From JAWAAW01 sp038884575 (lineage in GTDB: Archaea > Nanobdellota > Nanobdellia > Woesearchaeales > ARS49): DNA of 64,000 bases. This document shows positions 1-8,510 of the stretch, one piece after another. A model generated the notes under the pieces. That model was given only the letters and a program-made list of their open reading frames with translations, made no database searches and was not told the DNA's origin. Numbering within the stretch: position 1 is the stretch's first letter; each line of letters starts with the position of its first letter. A program made the position numbers and the translations under genes. The stretch lies in contig JAWABQ010000001.1 of assembly GCA_038884575.1 (NCBI GenBank), forward strand, positions 1 through 64,000, read 5' to 3'.

Positions 1-33
1 GCTGTAAGCGCCCGTATTTGGGGTATTTTGTAA
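1..33 (+). CDS. Possible C-terminal tail of a gene cut by the window edge
   Basis: Reading frame 1 is open from the first base to a TAA at 31-33 and would encode the last ten residues of an upstream gene, just ahead of the glycosyltransferase. Ten codons are too few to identify a family, so this is only a guess that a gene ends here. Confidence 0.25.
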   Translation, partial: AVSARIWGIL

Positions 34-43
34 ATGGTGCTGT

Positions 44-1159
44 ATGAAAAAGCACCTTGTAATAACAACTGACTGCTTTTTGCCCAGGTGGGACGGCATT
101 GCAAGATTCCTCAATGAGCTTATGCCCCACCTCACAAGGGAATTCCAGGTGACAGTTCTCTGCCCTGAATTCCCAGGCAAGCCTCCTGAATTCCCCGGCG
201 TGCATATCCACAGGTATCCGCTGCTGAAAATAAGGTTTGGCGACATTTATTTTGCATGGGCGGGCTACAAGTCAATTGAAAAGCAGGTTGAGCGCGCTGA
301 CATTGTCTTCAACCAGACACTTGGGCCGATTGGGATGGCTGCAATCAAGGCAGCGCACAAAAAGGACATCCCTGTTGTCAGCTTTGTCCACTCAATTGAC
401 TGGGAGCTTGCCTCAAGGGCAATGAAATACTTCAAACACCTCATAGAATTCTTTGTAAAATATCTGGCAAAAAAGAAATACAACCAGTGCGACGTGCTGA
501 TAGCGCCATCCGGGGGAGTCAGCAATGTCCTGTATGCGCACGGGATAAATGCGAAAAATGTCATTGTGCCGCTCGGGGTTGACGTCAGGCGCTTCACCCC
601 GCCTGCATCAAAGCCTCTTGCAAAAAAGGCAGTCGGAATAGACCCAAGGAAGCTGGTCATAGGCTTTTGCGGAAGGATTGGCAGGGAAAAAGACCTTCCC
701 ACGCTGCTCAAGGCATTCAGGAGGATACAGAAAAAGCATAACGTCCACCTCCTCATAGTGGGCTCAGGAATAGAAGTAAAGGCATTCAGGAACCCAAGGA
801 TAATGCATGTGGGTAGTGTTGAAAATGTTGTGCCATACTTGCAGGCAATGGACATCTTTGTCCTCCCATCATTGACCGAAACCAGCTCCCTGGCAACAAT
901 GGAGGCAATGAGCTGCGCATTGCCAGTAATTGCAACGCCTGTAGGCTCAATCAAGGAATACATTGAAGACGGCGTAAACGGGTTTATTTTTCCAAAGCAG
1001 GATGTTGACTCGCTTGTTGAAAAGCTCAACGCCCTGCTGAAAAGCGCAAAAGCCAGGGAAATTGTTGGGGCAGCGGCAAGGCAGGCAATCACAAAGCGCC
1101 ACAACTGGGAGGAAGTCAGCAGGAAAATACTGCAGACGCTTCACGGGCTGACAAAATAA
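44..1159 (+). CDS. Glycosyltransferase family 4 (GT-B fold)
   Basis: A 371-residue cytosolic or membrane-associated glycosyltransferase that would move a sugar from a nucleotide-sugar donor onto a glycan or lipid acceptor. The N-terminal half carries the acceptor-domain start (TTDCFLPRWDGIARFLNEL) typical of GT4 enzymes. The C-terminal half has the donor domain, with GRIGREKDLPTLLKAF near residue 210 and the E-x7-E type motif in TETSSLATMEAMSCALPVI near residues 278-297. There is no signal peptide or membrane segment. It lies one base upstream of a TrmB-like regulator on the same strand, and TrmB proteins often control sugar genes. The donor and acceptor cannot be read from the sequence. Confidence 0.88.
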   Translation: MKKHLVITTDCFLPRWDGIARFLNELMPHLTREFQVTVLCPEFPGKPPEFPGVHIHRYPLLKIRFGDIYFAWAGYKSIEKQVERADIVFNQTLGPIGMAAIKAAHKKDIPVVSFVHSIDWELASRAMKYFKHLIEFFVKYLAKKKYNQCDVLIAPSGGVSNVLYAHGINAKNVIVPLGVDVRRFTPPASKPLAKKAVGIDPRKLVIGFCGRIGREKDLPTLLKAFRRIQKKHNVHLLIVGSGIEVKAFRNPRIMHVGSVENVVPYLQAMDIFVLPSLTETSSLATMEAMSCALPVIATPVGSIKEYIEDGVNGFIFPKQDVDSLVEKLNALLKSAKAREIVGAAARQAITKRHNWEEVSRKILQTLHGLTK

Positions 1160-1160
1160 A

Positions 1161-1871
1161 ATGGAAGCATTAAGAGCACTCGGGCTGACAGAAATCGAGG
1201 AAAAAGTTTATCTGACTTTGATAGAGGAAGGGCCTTCTTTGGCAGGGCACATCTCACGCAAGTCAGGAATACACCGCAGAATGGTCTATGACGCAACAGA
1301 ACGCCTCATCAAAAAAGGCCTTGTCAGCTACATAATGAAGAACAACAGGCGCTTGTTTGAGGCAGTTGACCCTGAAAGGCTGCTGCAAATCGTGCAGGAA
1401 CAGGAAGCAGCAGTAAAACAGGTATTGCCGCAATTGAAGCTTGCCCATTCAATGTCAAAGGAAAAGCAGGAAACGCAGTTCTTCAAGGGCCATGCAGGAG
1501 TCAAGGGAGTCTTTGAGGACCAGATAAATGAAGGAAAGGAACTGCTGATACTTGCCGCCTCCACTTCTGCACGCGAAATGTTCCCTTCATACTTCCACTG
1601 GTTTGATGTCAGGAGAAAGCAGAAAAACATCAGGGCAAGGATGCTTGCCGATGCAAAGCATGCAGGAAAGTTCGCAGATGTTCCTTTGGCTGAAGTAAGG
1701 CATGTTTCAGGGCTTGGCAATGACGCAACAAGCACAAACATTTATGGCAACAAGGTCGCAATAATATTCTGGAGCAGGGAAAAGCCTTTTGTTGTCCTCA
1801 TCAAGCAGAAAGAGATTGCTGACGCATACAGGGCTTATTTTGAGCAGATGTGGAAGATTGCAAAAAAATAA
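1161..1871 (+). CDS. TrmB-like transcriptional regulator
   Basis: A 236-residue protein with an N-terminal winged helix-turn-helix (about residues 1-80; LGLTEIEEKVYLTLIEEGPS, then SGIHRRMVYDATERLIKKGLV) and a C-terminal effector-like domain, the layout of the TrmB/sugar-sensing family. It starts one base after the glycosyltransferase stop, so the two are probably co-transcribed. Its stop codon directly abuts the stop of the convergent smc gene. The ligand is unknown. The C-terminal part (KVAIIFWSREKPFVVLIKQKEIADAY) resembles the phospholipase D-like/TrmB middle domain, but no sugar-binding residues can be assigned with confidence. Confidence 0.85.
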   Translation: MEALRALGLTEIEEKVYLTLIEEGPSLAGHISRKSGIHRRMVYDATERLIKKGLVSYIMKNNRRLFEAVDPERLLQIVQEQEAAVKQVLPQLKLAHSMSKEKQETQFFKGHAGVKGVFEDQINEGKELLILAASTSAREMFPSYFHWFDVRRKQKNIRARMLADAKHAGKFADVPLAEVRHVSGLGNDATSTNIYGNKVAIIFWSREKPFVVLIKQKEIADAYRAYFEQMWKIAKK

Positions 1872-4800
1872 TCAGGCCCTCAAACTAACCACGTTGCTTA
1901 TTCCTTTCTCAGAGTCCATTGAAACGCCGTATAGCGTGTCTGCCTCTGCTATGATGTTATCGTTGTGGGATATTACAACGTATTGCGCCTTCTTGCAATA
2001 TTCGCGGATGAGCTTTGTGAGCTTGTCAGAGTTTGCCTTGTCCAATGCCGCATCAACCTCGTCAAGTATGTAGAACGCTGCAGGCTCATGCTCCTGGATT
2101 GCAAACAGGAATGCCAGCGCAGTCATTGTCTTTTCACCCCCTGACAATGAGCGTATGTCAAGGAACTTGTTGCCTGTCAAACGAACTTTTATGCCCAGCC
2201 CTGCCTCAAATGGCATTTCCGGATTCTCAAGCTCAAGGTATGCCTCGCCTTTTGTGGACAGGGAGGAAAAGAAGCGCTGGAACTGGCTGTTCACGATGTT
2301 CAGGGTGTTCATGAACAAGCCCTTCTTTGACGCCTCTATCTCCTCCATGAGCTTCAAAACCTCATTTTTCTCGCTGACAAGCACATCCTTCTTCTGCACA
2401 AGCTCGTTGAACTCCTTTTCAGCAACATCATACACGTCCAAAGCGCGCAGGTTGACATTGCCGATTGTAATCATCAGCTTCTCAAACTCCGCGATTTCCT
2501 CCTTAAGCTTTTCTTCCGGCTTTTCCATGTCAAGCTCAACGCCTGAATACTGTGCAAATTCAGTCTCAAGGCTTGCAAGCTCAACATTCATCCTTGTTAT
2601 TTCAAGCCCGAACGTGTTTAGCGCCAATTCCTCCTTCCTTGCCTGCTCCTCAAGACCAAGTATTTCCTGCTCGCGCTGGTTAATCTCATCCTGCAAAACC
2701 TTTTGCTTGTCAAACAATGACTTGAACTGGGACTGGAACTTGCCCTGCTCCTCCTCTTTTGCTTTCAATGACTCCTGCTGCTGGCTGATGAGCTTGTTAA
2801 GGTCCTCAATCTCTGACATGAATGCCTCTGCCTCATTGTCAAGGTCCCTGAGAACCTTTGCCTTGCCTTCCCTTTCCTTGCCAAAGATTTCATTCGACTG
2901 AGTTTCGAGGTTCTTGAGCTCCCCTGTGATCCCCATCATTTCCTCAAGGAATTCCTTGCGCTTCTGGTCATAGGCATTAAGCTCTGCCAAAAGCCTTGGG
3001 TTCCTGAGCTCCATTATCCTGTTCTTCAGCTCCTGCCGCTTGATCTTGATCTGGGTCAGCGCCTGTGTTTCCCCAACAATCCTGTCTTCCATGCTCTTCA
3101 GCTGCAAGTCAATGCCATTAAGCTTCTTCTGCAATTCCTCCTTGTAAGCCTTGTTGGCATCAAGGTCGCCGGAGTCTATGTGCAGTGATTTTTCCATCTT
3201 GATTATTTCGCCCTCAAGGTTTGCCTTCAGCTCCCTTAGCCTTGCGATGCGCTCCTCGCTTTCCTTCCTGGTTTCCTCAAGCTTTGTGACCCCCTTTTCG
3301 AGCTTTGAAAGCTTCTCGTCAATCTCCTCAAGCGCCTTGACAACCTCTTTTTCCTTGAACGTGCCTGTTTTCTTGTGCCTGTGGCCTCCTGTCATTGCGC
3401 CTGACAACTCGCACAGGTCTCCGTCAAGGGTCACCATCTTGGCTTTTCCGATTCCAATGCGCCTTGCAGTGTCAATCGTGTCAACCACAACAGTATTCCC
3501 AAACACATGGCTGAAAACATCCTTGAACTTGGGTTCAAAGTCAATAAGGTCAATCGCAAGCCCTACAACGCCGGGCTGCTTCAGCACCCCTTTTGTCTCC
3601 TCCTTGACAGGCTGCGCCCTTATCTTGTTCAGCGGAAGGAAAGTTGCAACGCCAAGCTTGCCCTGCCTGAGGAACTTGATTGCCCTTGCGGCAACCTGGT
3701 CGTCCTCAACAACAATGCTGTGGACCTTTTGCGCAGCAGCAACTTCAAGGGCAAGGGCGTATTTTGCCTCTGTCTGACCGAGCTCTGCAACAGTGCCGTA
3801 AATCTCGCCCAGTTTCTGCCTGTTCTCAAGCACTTTTTGGACTGCCATGTTCGAGCCGAGAATCTCGCGCATCCCTGCCTGCTTGACCTCGAGCTTTGCG
3901 CGCTCTTCCTGCAGTTTTTGTATTTCAGACTTGCTTGTTGAAAGGTTTCCTGCATCCTCAGAGTCCTTGTTGAGAAGCTCGTTAAGCTCAAGCACTGTCT
4001 TTTTGAACTGCTCTTTCTTGTTCTTGAGGATTTTTATTTCCTCCTTATGCTGCTGCTCAAGCTCAAGCACGCGGCTTATCTGGCTGTCAATTGTCTGTAG
4101 CGTGAATTCAATCTTGTCCTTTTCCCTGACCAATGCCTGCTGCTGCTCCCTGATAAGCTGCAATTGCTTCTGCTTTTCCTCAGAATCCTTGTCAAGCTGC
4201 TCAATCTGCGCGTCAAGCTCCGAGTCCTGGTCCAACTGGTGCTTTTTCTTGAACTCTCTTATTTTTTTGTCAAGGTCTGCAACCTGCTCCTCAACAAATT
4301 TCTTCCTGTCCCCAAGCCCTGACGCCTGGGACTTCAGCTCTGCAATCTTGTTGTCAAGGTCCTCGATATCCTTTTTCAGCTGTTCCTTGCGCTGCCGGAC
4401 TTTTGATATCTCATTGTGGCAGGCTGCAATGCGCTGCTTTCCTGTCTCGATTGCAACATGCAGATGCTCAACCTCTTTCTGCAGCTTCAGGTGCTCCGAG
4501 TCCCCTGTGCGCTCAATCTCCCTGTTTATTGCCTGTATGCTGTCCTTGCGCTGCTGGATTTCAGTCCTGAGAGCCCCAATGCTTTCCTGGAACTTTTCAA
4601 GCTTCTCCCTGTGCTTTGAACTTTTTTTCTCAATCCGGGCGCGCTCTTCTGTCTTCCTGTCGATCTGGCGCTTGCAGTAGCTTGCCTTGTTCTGCTTTAT
4701 CTTGTCATTCAGTTCCTTGTGCTTTAATGCCTGGTCGCGCTCGTTCCTGAGCTCATCAAGCCTGGACTTCCTCTCGCGGAGCGTGATTGCAGCCTCGCCG

Positions 4801-5435
4801 AGCTTTTCATCAACCTTCATAAGCTCATTGAGAGCCTGCTGCTTTTTTTCCTCATAAACAGAAATTCCCGCAATTTCCTCAACAATCTGGCGGCGCTCTA
4901 TCGGGCTCATTTCAACAAGGCGCACAATATCGCCCTGCAGGATTATGTTGTAGCCGTCAGGGTTGATTTTTGCAGCGCCGAGAAGCTCAAGGATTTCCTG
5001 CCTTGTCCGCGTCTTGCCGTTGATTTTGTACTTGCTCATTCCGTCCTGCCTGACAAGGCGCGTAATTTTTACCGTGTCCTCTGGGACTGGAAAAACTGAC
5101 TTGCTGTTGTCAAACACTATGCTGACTTCTGCAATTTTTGCCGGATTCTTTGTCTTTCCTCCATTGTAGATGAGATTGCTTGCCTTTTCAGCGCGGAGCT
5201 CCTTGGTTGAGCGCTTTCCAAGCACAAAGCACAACGCGTCAAGGATGTTTGACTTTCCAGAACCGTTAGGTCCAAGAACGCAGTTAAACCCGTCATCAAA
5301 CAACAATTCTGTGCGCCTGCCAAAACTCTTGAAACCGTCAAGAATCAGCTTGGTAATTTTTGTAGGCTTGACACTGCCGGCTACAGCTACTGCTGCCTGT
5401 CCTGAAGATTGCCCCGCTGCTGAGTCATCGCTCAT
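1872..5435 (-). CDS. smc: Chromosome segregation protein SMC
   Basis: A structural maintenance of chromosomes ATPase of about 1187 residues, which organises DNA as a coiled-coil dimer. The Walker A motif GPNGSGKSN lies near residues 55-63. Two long coiled coils flank a hinge domain (about 520-680, from GTVAELGQTEAKYALAL onward). The C-terminal head has the ABC signature LSGGEK and Walker B FYILDEVDAALD. I chose the ATG at 5433-5435 rather than the in-frame GTG at 5451-5453, because a TATA-like box at 5463-5471 would place transcription start near 5440. The stop is back-to-back with the TrmB-like gene. No ScpA/ScpB partner is visible nearby. Confidence 0.97.
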   Translation of the reverse strand: MSDDSAAGQSSGQAAVAVAGSVKPTKITKLILDGFKSFGRRTELLFDDGFNCVLGPNGSGKSNILDALCFVLGKRSTKELRAEKASNLIYNGGKTKNPAKIAEVSIVFDNSKSVFPVPEDTVKITRLVRQDGMSKYKINGKTRTRQEILELLGAAKINPDGYNIILQGDIVRLVEMSPIERRQIVEEIAGISVYEEKKQQALNELMKVDEKLGEAAITLRERKSRLDELRNERDQALKHKELNDKIKQNKASYCKRQIDRKTEERARIEKKSSKHREKLEKFQESIGALRTEIQQRKDSIQAINREIERTGDSEHLKLQKEVEHLHVAIETGKQRIAACHNEISKVRQRKEQLKKDIEDLDNKIAELKSQASGLGDRKKFVEEQVADLDKKIREFKKKHQLDQDSELDAQIEQLDKDSEEKQKQLQLIREQQQALVREKDKIEFTLQTIDSQISRVLELEQQHKEEIKILKNKKEQFKKTVLELNELLNKDSEDAGNLSTSKSEIQKLQEERAKLEVKQAGMREILGSNMAVQKVLENRQKLGEIYGTVAELGQTEAKYALALEVAAAQKVHSIVVEDDQVAARAIKFLRQGKLGVATFLPLNKIRAQPVKEETKGVLKQPGVVGLAIDLIDFEPKFKDVFSHVFGNTVVVDTIDTARRIGIGKAKMVTLDGDLCELSGAMTGGHRHKKTGTFKEKEVVKALEEIDEKLSKLEKGVTKLEETRKESEERIARLRELKANLEGEIIKMEKSLHIDSGDLDANKAYKEELQKKLNGIDLQLKSMEDRIVGETQALTQIKIKRQELKNRIMELRNPRLLAELNAYDQKRKEFLEEMMGITGELKNLETQSNEIFGKEREGKAKVLRDLDNEAEAFMSEIEDLNKLISQQQESLKAKEEEQGKFQSQFKSLFDKQKVLQDEINQREQEILGLEEQARKEELALNTFGLEITRMNVELASLETEFAQYSGVELDMEKPEEKLKEEIAEFEKLMITIGNVNLRALDVYDVAEKEFNELVQKKDVLVSEKNEVLKLMEEIEASKKGLFMNTLNIVNSQFQRFFSSLSTKGEAYLELENPEMPFEAGLGIKVRLTGNKFLDIRSLSGGEKTMTALAFLFAIQEHEPAAFYILDEVDAALDKANSDKLTKLIREYCKKAQYVVISHNDNIIAEADTLYGVSMDSEKGISNVVSLRA

Positions 5436-5462
5436 TCTCTCGAGAAAAACCACGATTTAGGC

Positions 5463-5471
5463 ATATATAAA
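5463..5471 (-). promoter_or_regulatory. TATA-like box for smc
   Basis: On the minus strand this reads TTTATATAT, about 31 bases before the ATG at 5435. It is the reason for preferring that ATG, since the upstream GTG would fall before the expected transcription start. Confidence 0.6.
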
Positions 5472-5489
5472 GGCTTTGGTCTTATCGGC

Positions 5490-6146
5490 CTAGAAATCCT
5501 TCAGTTTCTGCTGTTTTCCTGCTATTTCCTGGACAAGCTTCTTGTAAGGGGCCCAAGAGTGCCTGAAGACTTCAGGATGCTTGTTCCAGCACTTTTCAGT
5601 GAACATTTTTGTTTTTGGGTCTGCAATGTAGCCAGAGCCAAAATCAATTCCGACATGAGCCTTGAGCTTCTCAATTTCAGCATCCCTTGTGACCTTTGCA
5701 ATTATTGATGCAGCGCCGACAACAAGGTATTTTGCGTCTGCCTTATGCTCGCACACAATTTCGCGCCTGCCATCAATGCGCTCCCTGATAAATTCAGTGT
5801 AAGCCTTAAGGTTTGGGCTTGGGCAGTCAATAAAGACCTTGTCAGGCTTCAAGGCATTTACTATCTCGCCTGCCTTTTCAGCCTCAAGCCAGTTAAGGTT
5901 CTTTGTCTTGCCATTGCCGACAACACTGTCAATTTCTATCGGAGAAATTATGACAACATGGTGCTTGTACTTTTTAACAAGCTCTTTTGCAATTCGCTCC
6001 CTTGATGATGGCGAGAGGAGCTTGCTGTCCTTCACTCCAAGCGCTTCAAGCTCTTTTTCCTGCCCGTCCTCAATAAGGACTCCGCACATCACCATCGGAC
6101 CAATAATTGGCCCGCGGCCTGCCTCATCAATGCCAACAATACGCAT
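5490..6146 (-). CDS. rnhB: Ribonuclease HII
   Basis: A 218-residue RNase HII, which cuts RNA in RNA-DNA hybrids and removes ribonucleotides from DNA. The signature GIDEAGRGPIIGPMVM at residues 4-19 carries the first catalytic Asp and Glu, DSKLL follows near residue 40, and VVGAASIIAKVTRDAEI near 146-162 is the conserved archaeal RNase HII core. The length is normal for the family. A TATA-like box near 6167-6177 sits about 26 bases before the ATG, consistent with a leaderless mRNA. The gene diverges from the ribosome-hibernation-like gene at 6234. Confidence 0.96.
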   Translation of the reverse strand: MRIVGIDEAGRGPIIGPMVMCGVLIEDGQEKELEALGVKDSKLLSPSSRERIAKELVKKYKHHVVIISPIEIDSVVGNGKTKNLNWLEAEKAGEIVNALKPDKVFIDCPSPNLKAYTEFIRERIDGRREIVCEHKADAKYLVVGAASIIAKVTRDAEIEKLKAHVGIDFGSGYIADPKTKMFTEKCWNKHPEVFRHSWAPYKKLVQEIAGKQQKLKDF

Positions 6147-6202
6147 ACAGGAATGGTTTAAACAAGTGTATAAAAATATTCCTTATTGGCGCGCTAGAAA
6201 AC

Positions 6203-6210
6203 TATATATA
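6203..6210 (+). promoter_or_regulatory. TATA-like box for the gene at 6234
   Basis: TATATATA centred about 27 bases before the ATG at 6234. This supports that ATG over an in-frame upstream one at 6216, which would precede the expected transcription start. Confidence 0.6.
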
Positions 6211-6233
6211 CCCAATTGCAAGAACCAAAACTT

Positions 6234-6593
6234 ATGGCCAAAATCATACCCAAGTTCGGAATGCACGAAATGATACAGTTTGTCGGAGTCAACGAGCTTT
6301 CTGCTGATGAGCAGTCCATTGTCAGCAAGATAAGCACTGAAAATTATGAGAAGCTGGCGCGCATCCTGAAAAACATTGAGCAGATGGTTGTCCACATCAA
6401 GACATACGAAAATGAGGGGAAGAAAAAGAAGTTTGCACTGCACATAAGGGTAAAGGCGCCGACTTCTGCAATCATCGAAAGCTGTAAATCGCATGATTTT
6501 GACCTCGCAAGGGCACTGCACAAGGCATTTGACGACATAAGGGTGCAGATAGAGCACAAATTCCACACAGGGACAAGGCCAAAGGCATATTAA
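6234..6593 (+). CDS. Ribosome hibernation/HPF-like protein
   Basis: A 119-residue protein with alternating strands and helices: KIIPKFGMHEMIQFVG, an acidic helix, VVHIKTYENEGKKKKFALHIRVKAPT, then DLARALHKAFDDIRVQIEHKF. The beta-beta-alpha pattern and the final helix resemble the sigma-54 modulation/HPF/RaiA fold, which binds the ribosomal A and P sites in resting cells. That assignment is by pattern only. The start is set by a TATA-like box 27 bases upstream. It stands alone, divergent from rnhB. Confidence 0.6.
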   Translation: MAKIIPKFGMHEMIQFVGVNELSADEQSIVSKISTENYEKLARILKNIEQMVVHIKTYENEGKKKKFALHIRVKAPTSAIIESCKSHDFDLARALHKAFDDIRVQIEHKFHTGTRPKAY

Positions 6594-6604
6594 TAACCCT
6601 TTGC

Positions 6605-7246
6605 CTACATTTTTTTCAACAGCGGAACAAGCTCTGAGATGTCTTTAAGGTAGAAATCAGCAGGGGGTATGTGCGACCTGACTTTTTGCGGCTCTTGGTA
6701 GCAGTATTTCGGGTTGACAACAGCAGCGCAGCGGACTCCGTTGCGCTTTGCCATGTCAATGTCAATTGTCGTGTCTCCGACATAAAGCGTTGTTTCTTTT
6801 GTTGCACCAAGGTCTTTCAGAATTTTCTCAAATCCGTCATTAGACTGCTTGCGCGCATTGCCGTACACAGCGTCAAAATACCCGTAAATCCCCCAATTGC
6901 GCAAATCCTGCTTAAGCTCTTCTGTTGGGTGCGCACTGAAACTGGCAACCTTTTTTACATGCCTGCTTGCAATTTTAATAGTCTCGACAGCAAAAGGAAC
7001 CGGCTCTGGCCTGGGCTGGGACTTGAGGAAGCGCTCATGGATTTTGTCAAGCTCATCAATTGTTGCATCAACACCCCATTTTTTGTAAACAGAAGCCAAG
7101 TCATTGCCAAAATCAGCGCGGTACTGCGCAATTGTTATTTGTGGCTTGCCGAAAATTCGGAGAATATTGTTCGCACTGGAAAATACAACAGAAAAATCAT
7201 TGCTTATTGTTCCGCTATGGTCAAAGATAAGGTAATCCACACTCAC
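6605..7246 (-). CDS. HAD-family hydrolase, phosphoglycolate phosphatase-like
   Basis: A haloacid dehalogenase-superfamily phosphatase of about 213 residues. Motif I is IFDHSGT with the nucleophilic Asp near residue 7. Motif II is in VASFSAHPTEELK. Motif IV is TLYVGDTTIDIDMAKRNGV near the C-terminus. The middle helical cap (about 16-80) is the type seen in Gph-like enzymes. The GTG at 7244-7246 was chosen because a TTTAAA box at 7270-7275 lies 26 bases upstream; alternative TTG and GTG codons are at 7253-7255 and 7238-7240. The substrate is unknown. The gene follows the initiator tRNA gene by about 50 bases but appears to have its own promoter. Confidence 0.85.
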   Translation of the reverse strand: MSVDYLIFDHSGTISNDFSVVFSSANNILRIFGKPQITIAQYRADFGNDLASVYKKWGVDATIDELDKIHERFLKSQPRPEPVPFAVETIKIASRHVKKVASFSAHPTEELKQDLRNWGIYGYFDAVYGNARKQSNDGFEKILKDLGATKETTLYVGDTTIDIDMAKRNGVRCAAVVNPKYCYQEPQKVRSHIPPADFYLKDISELVPLLKKM

Positions 7247-7295
7247 AACAAACAAAAATCAGGCATGTCTTTAAAAAAGTGGTGAAAAACAGAAT

Positions 7296-7369
7296 AGCGA
7301 GGGGTGGATTTGAACCACCGATCCGCGGGTTATGAGCCCGCTGAGGACTCCAGACTCCTCCACCTCGCT
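7296..7369 (-). tRNA. Initiator tRNA-Met (CAT)
   Basis: A 74-base cloverleaf with acceptor AGCGAGG/CCTCGCT, D-arm stem GAGG/CCTC, anticodon arm GCGGG-CTCATAA-CCCGC and T-arm GGTGG-TTCAAAT-CCACC. An A1-T72 pair and three G-C pairs next to the anticodon loop mark archaeal initiator tRNA rather than elongator Met or Ile2. There is no intron and no encoded CCA. A TATA-like box at about 7398-7408 lies upstream on the minus strand. Confidence 0.95.
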
Positions 7370-7474
7370 ATATAATGCAAATACATTTTAGTTCTTTTAT
7401 AAAGCTTTGCTCGAACCCCTTTTAACTCGAAACATTTAAATAAGCTCGTCAGGTCGAAAAATGTGTTATTCGAT

Positions 7475-7558
7475 GCCGCCGTCGCATAACCTGGTATTGC
7501 AGTGGATTGCTAATCCACGCCTCTCCGAGGCTTCCCGGTTCAAATCCGGGCGGCGGCG
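7475..7558 (+). tRNA. tRNA-Ser (GCT)
   Basis: An 84-base class II tRNA with acceptor GCCGCCG/CGGCGGC, anticodon arm GTGGA-TTGCTAA-TCCAC (anticodon GCT, codons AGC and AGU), long variable arm GCCTC-TCC-GAGGC, T-arm CCCGG-TTCAAAT-CCGGG and discriminator G. A TATA-like box at 7432-7444 is suitably placed upstream. There is no intron. Confidence 0.96.
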
Positions 7559-7627
7559 TAGCCAAGCAGGGATTTGAACCGGTTCCCGGTTCATCGCGCC
7601 GACCTGCAGTCGGCGGCGTATTTTTTT
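7559..7627. other. tRNA-derived debris: two GC-rich hairpins and a T-tract
   Basis: Directly after tRNA-Ser lie a hairpin GAACCGG-TTC-CCGGTTC, a second hairpin around GCCGAC-CTGCA-GTCGGC, then seven T. On the minus strand the second hairpin is a perfect tRNA-Cys-like anticodon arm (GCCGA-CTGCAGG-TCGGC), followed by a T-loop sequence TTCAAAT and an acceptor-like GCTTGGCT. The T-stem does not pair and no 5' half exists. CGGCGGCGTA occurs at both 7551-7560 and 7611-7620, as if duplicated from the end of the tRNA-Ser gene. It may act as a terminator for tRNA-Ser. I do not call it a functional tRNA. Confidence 0.45.
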
Positions 7628-7667
7628 CTCCAAAAGTTTTATAATATCCAAAGCTTATCCTGACTTT

Positions 7668-8039
7668 GTGAGTGGGGACGTTTATCGCAGAAACAGGGAA
7701 CTTGTAACAAGAATCTACGAGCTAGGTCTTGGCGTTGCTGAAAAAAATGAGCCGGTTGCAGAAAACCTGATCGGCTCAATCGTGCCCCTTCTAAGATACA
7801 ATGGCAGGCTGTTAAGCACGCTTAGCCCCAAAGCGCTTGCTACAGCAGGCCGCATACGGAAGGAAAACGTGGCGTATGTCAGAAGGGTCCTGCAGGGCGA
7901 GTCAATAGATGATGTTGCCAAAGACGTGCCAGAGTTCCATCCCGAGCCTAAGCCGCTAACGCTGTCCAGGAAAAAAAGTCTGGAAGACAGCGGAAAGTTT
8001 CACATAGCAACAAGAATTCTTGAAGACGGTAATGACTGA
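7668..8039 (+). CDS. Hypothetical protein, helical, 123 aa
   Basis: I do not recognise the family. The protein is soluble and mostly helical, with a charged Pro-rich linker near residues 82-92 (DVPEFHPEPKPLTLS). The GTG start at 7668 is supported by a TATA-like box at 7636-7648, 27 bases upstream, implying a leaderless mRNA. It stands between tRNA-Ser debris and a convergent membrane-protein pair. No catalytic motif or Cys cluster is visible. Confidence 0.65.
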   Translation: MSGDVYRRNRELVTRIYELGLGVAEKNEPVAENLIGSIVPLLRYNGRLLSTLSPKALATAGRIRKENVAYVRRVLQGESIDDVAKDVPEFHPEPKPLTLSRKKSLEDSGKFHIATRILEDGND

Positions 8040-8042
8040 TTT

Positions 8043-8510
8043 TCAGATATACCTTGCCACTGAGTCAATCCTTCTTCCAAGCCACACAAGGCAGACACCC
8101 ACAAGCAGGTACATTCCGCCAAGATATGCCACCTTTGGGACAGAATGCTCAACAAACCAGTCAACAAGCGGCTCTGCTGTGGCAAACCCTGTTATGTGCT
8201 GCCCTGCCCAGTCATAGACAGTTGTCTGGCCGAACGCGGCAAATAGAAGCGCAAGGACGCCTGGAATCAGCATCATCCACCCCACACCCTTGATGAGCTT
8301 GCTTATGCTGCCTGCAATAAACGCAAGGATGACAAGGCTGATGACAATGAGCCCTGCCGCAACCAGGAAGCCATAAGGTGAAATCGCCCATGGCTTTATG
8401 CTCTTGTCCCATGCGTCACCAAGGATTGGCAAAAGCATTGTAACCCCTGAAAAATAACCGACATGCGCGCCTGCATGCAGCGCTGTTTCTGAAAAAAACT
8501 TGTCTAGCAT
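8043..8510 (-). CDS. Membrane protein of unknown function, 155 aa
   Basis: There are three clear hydrophobic segments, at about residues 46-68 (FLVAAGLIVISLVILAFIAG), 76-94 and 128-146, and a weaker one near 18-32. A loop of about 30 residues containing VYDWAGQHITGF lies between the second and last segments. The start overlaps the end of the upstream secreted-protein gene (8504-8510), so the two are probably translated together. I do not recognise the family. Confidence 0.7.
   Translation of the reverse strand: MLDKFFSETALHAGAHVGYFSGVTMLLPILGDAWDKSIKPWAISPYGFLVAAGLIVISLVILAFIAGSISKLIKGVGWMMLIPGVLALLFAAFGQTTVYDWAGQHITGFATAEPLVDWFVEHSVPKVAYLGGMYLLVGVCLVWLGRRIDSVARYI

Noticed and set aside
265..1104. 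279-codon frame opposite the glycosyltransferase
   Set aside because: Antisense to a clear GT4 gene with recognisable motifs; its own translation looks random and has no start signals.
3847..4680. Long open frame of 277 codons opposite smc, Ser/Phe/Leu-rich
   Set aside because: It is the antisense shadow of the SMC coiled coil; several similar frames cover the same gene, none with a promoter, ribosome site or family-like sequence.
7561..7620. A functional tRNA-Cys on the minus strand
   Set aside because: The anticodon arm is perfect but the T-stem has only two pairs and there is no 5' acceptor or D-arm upstream.
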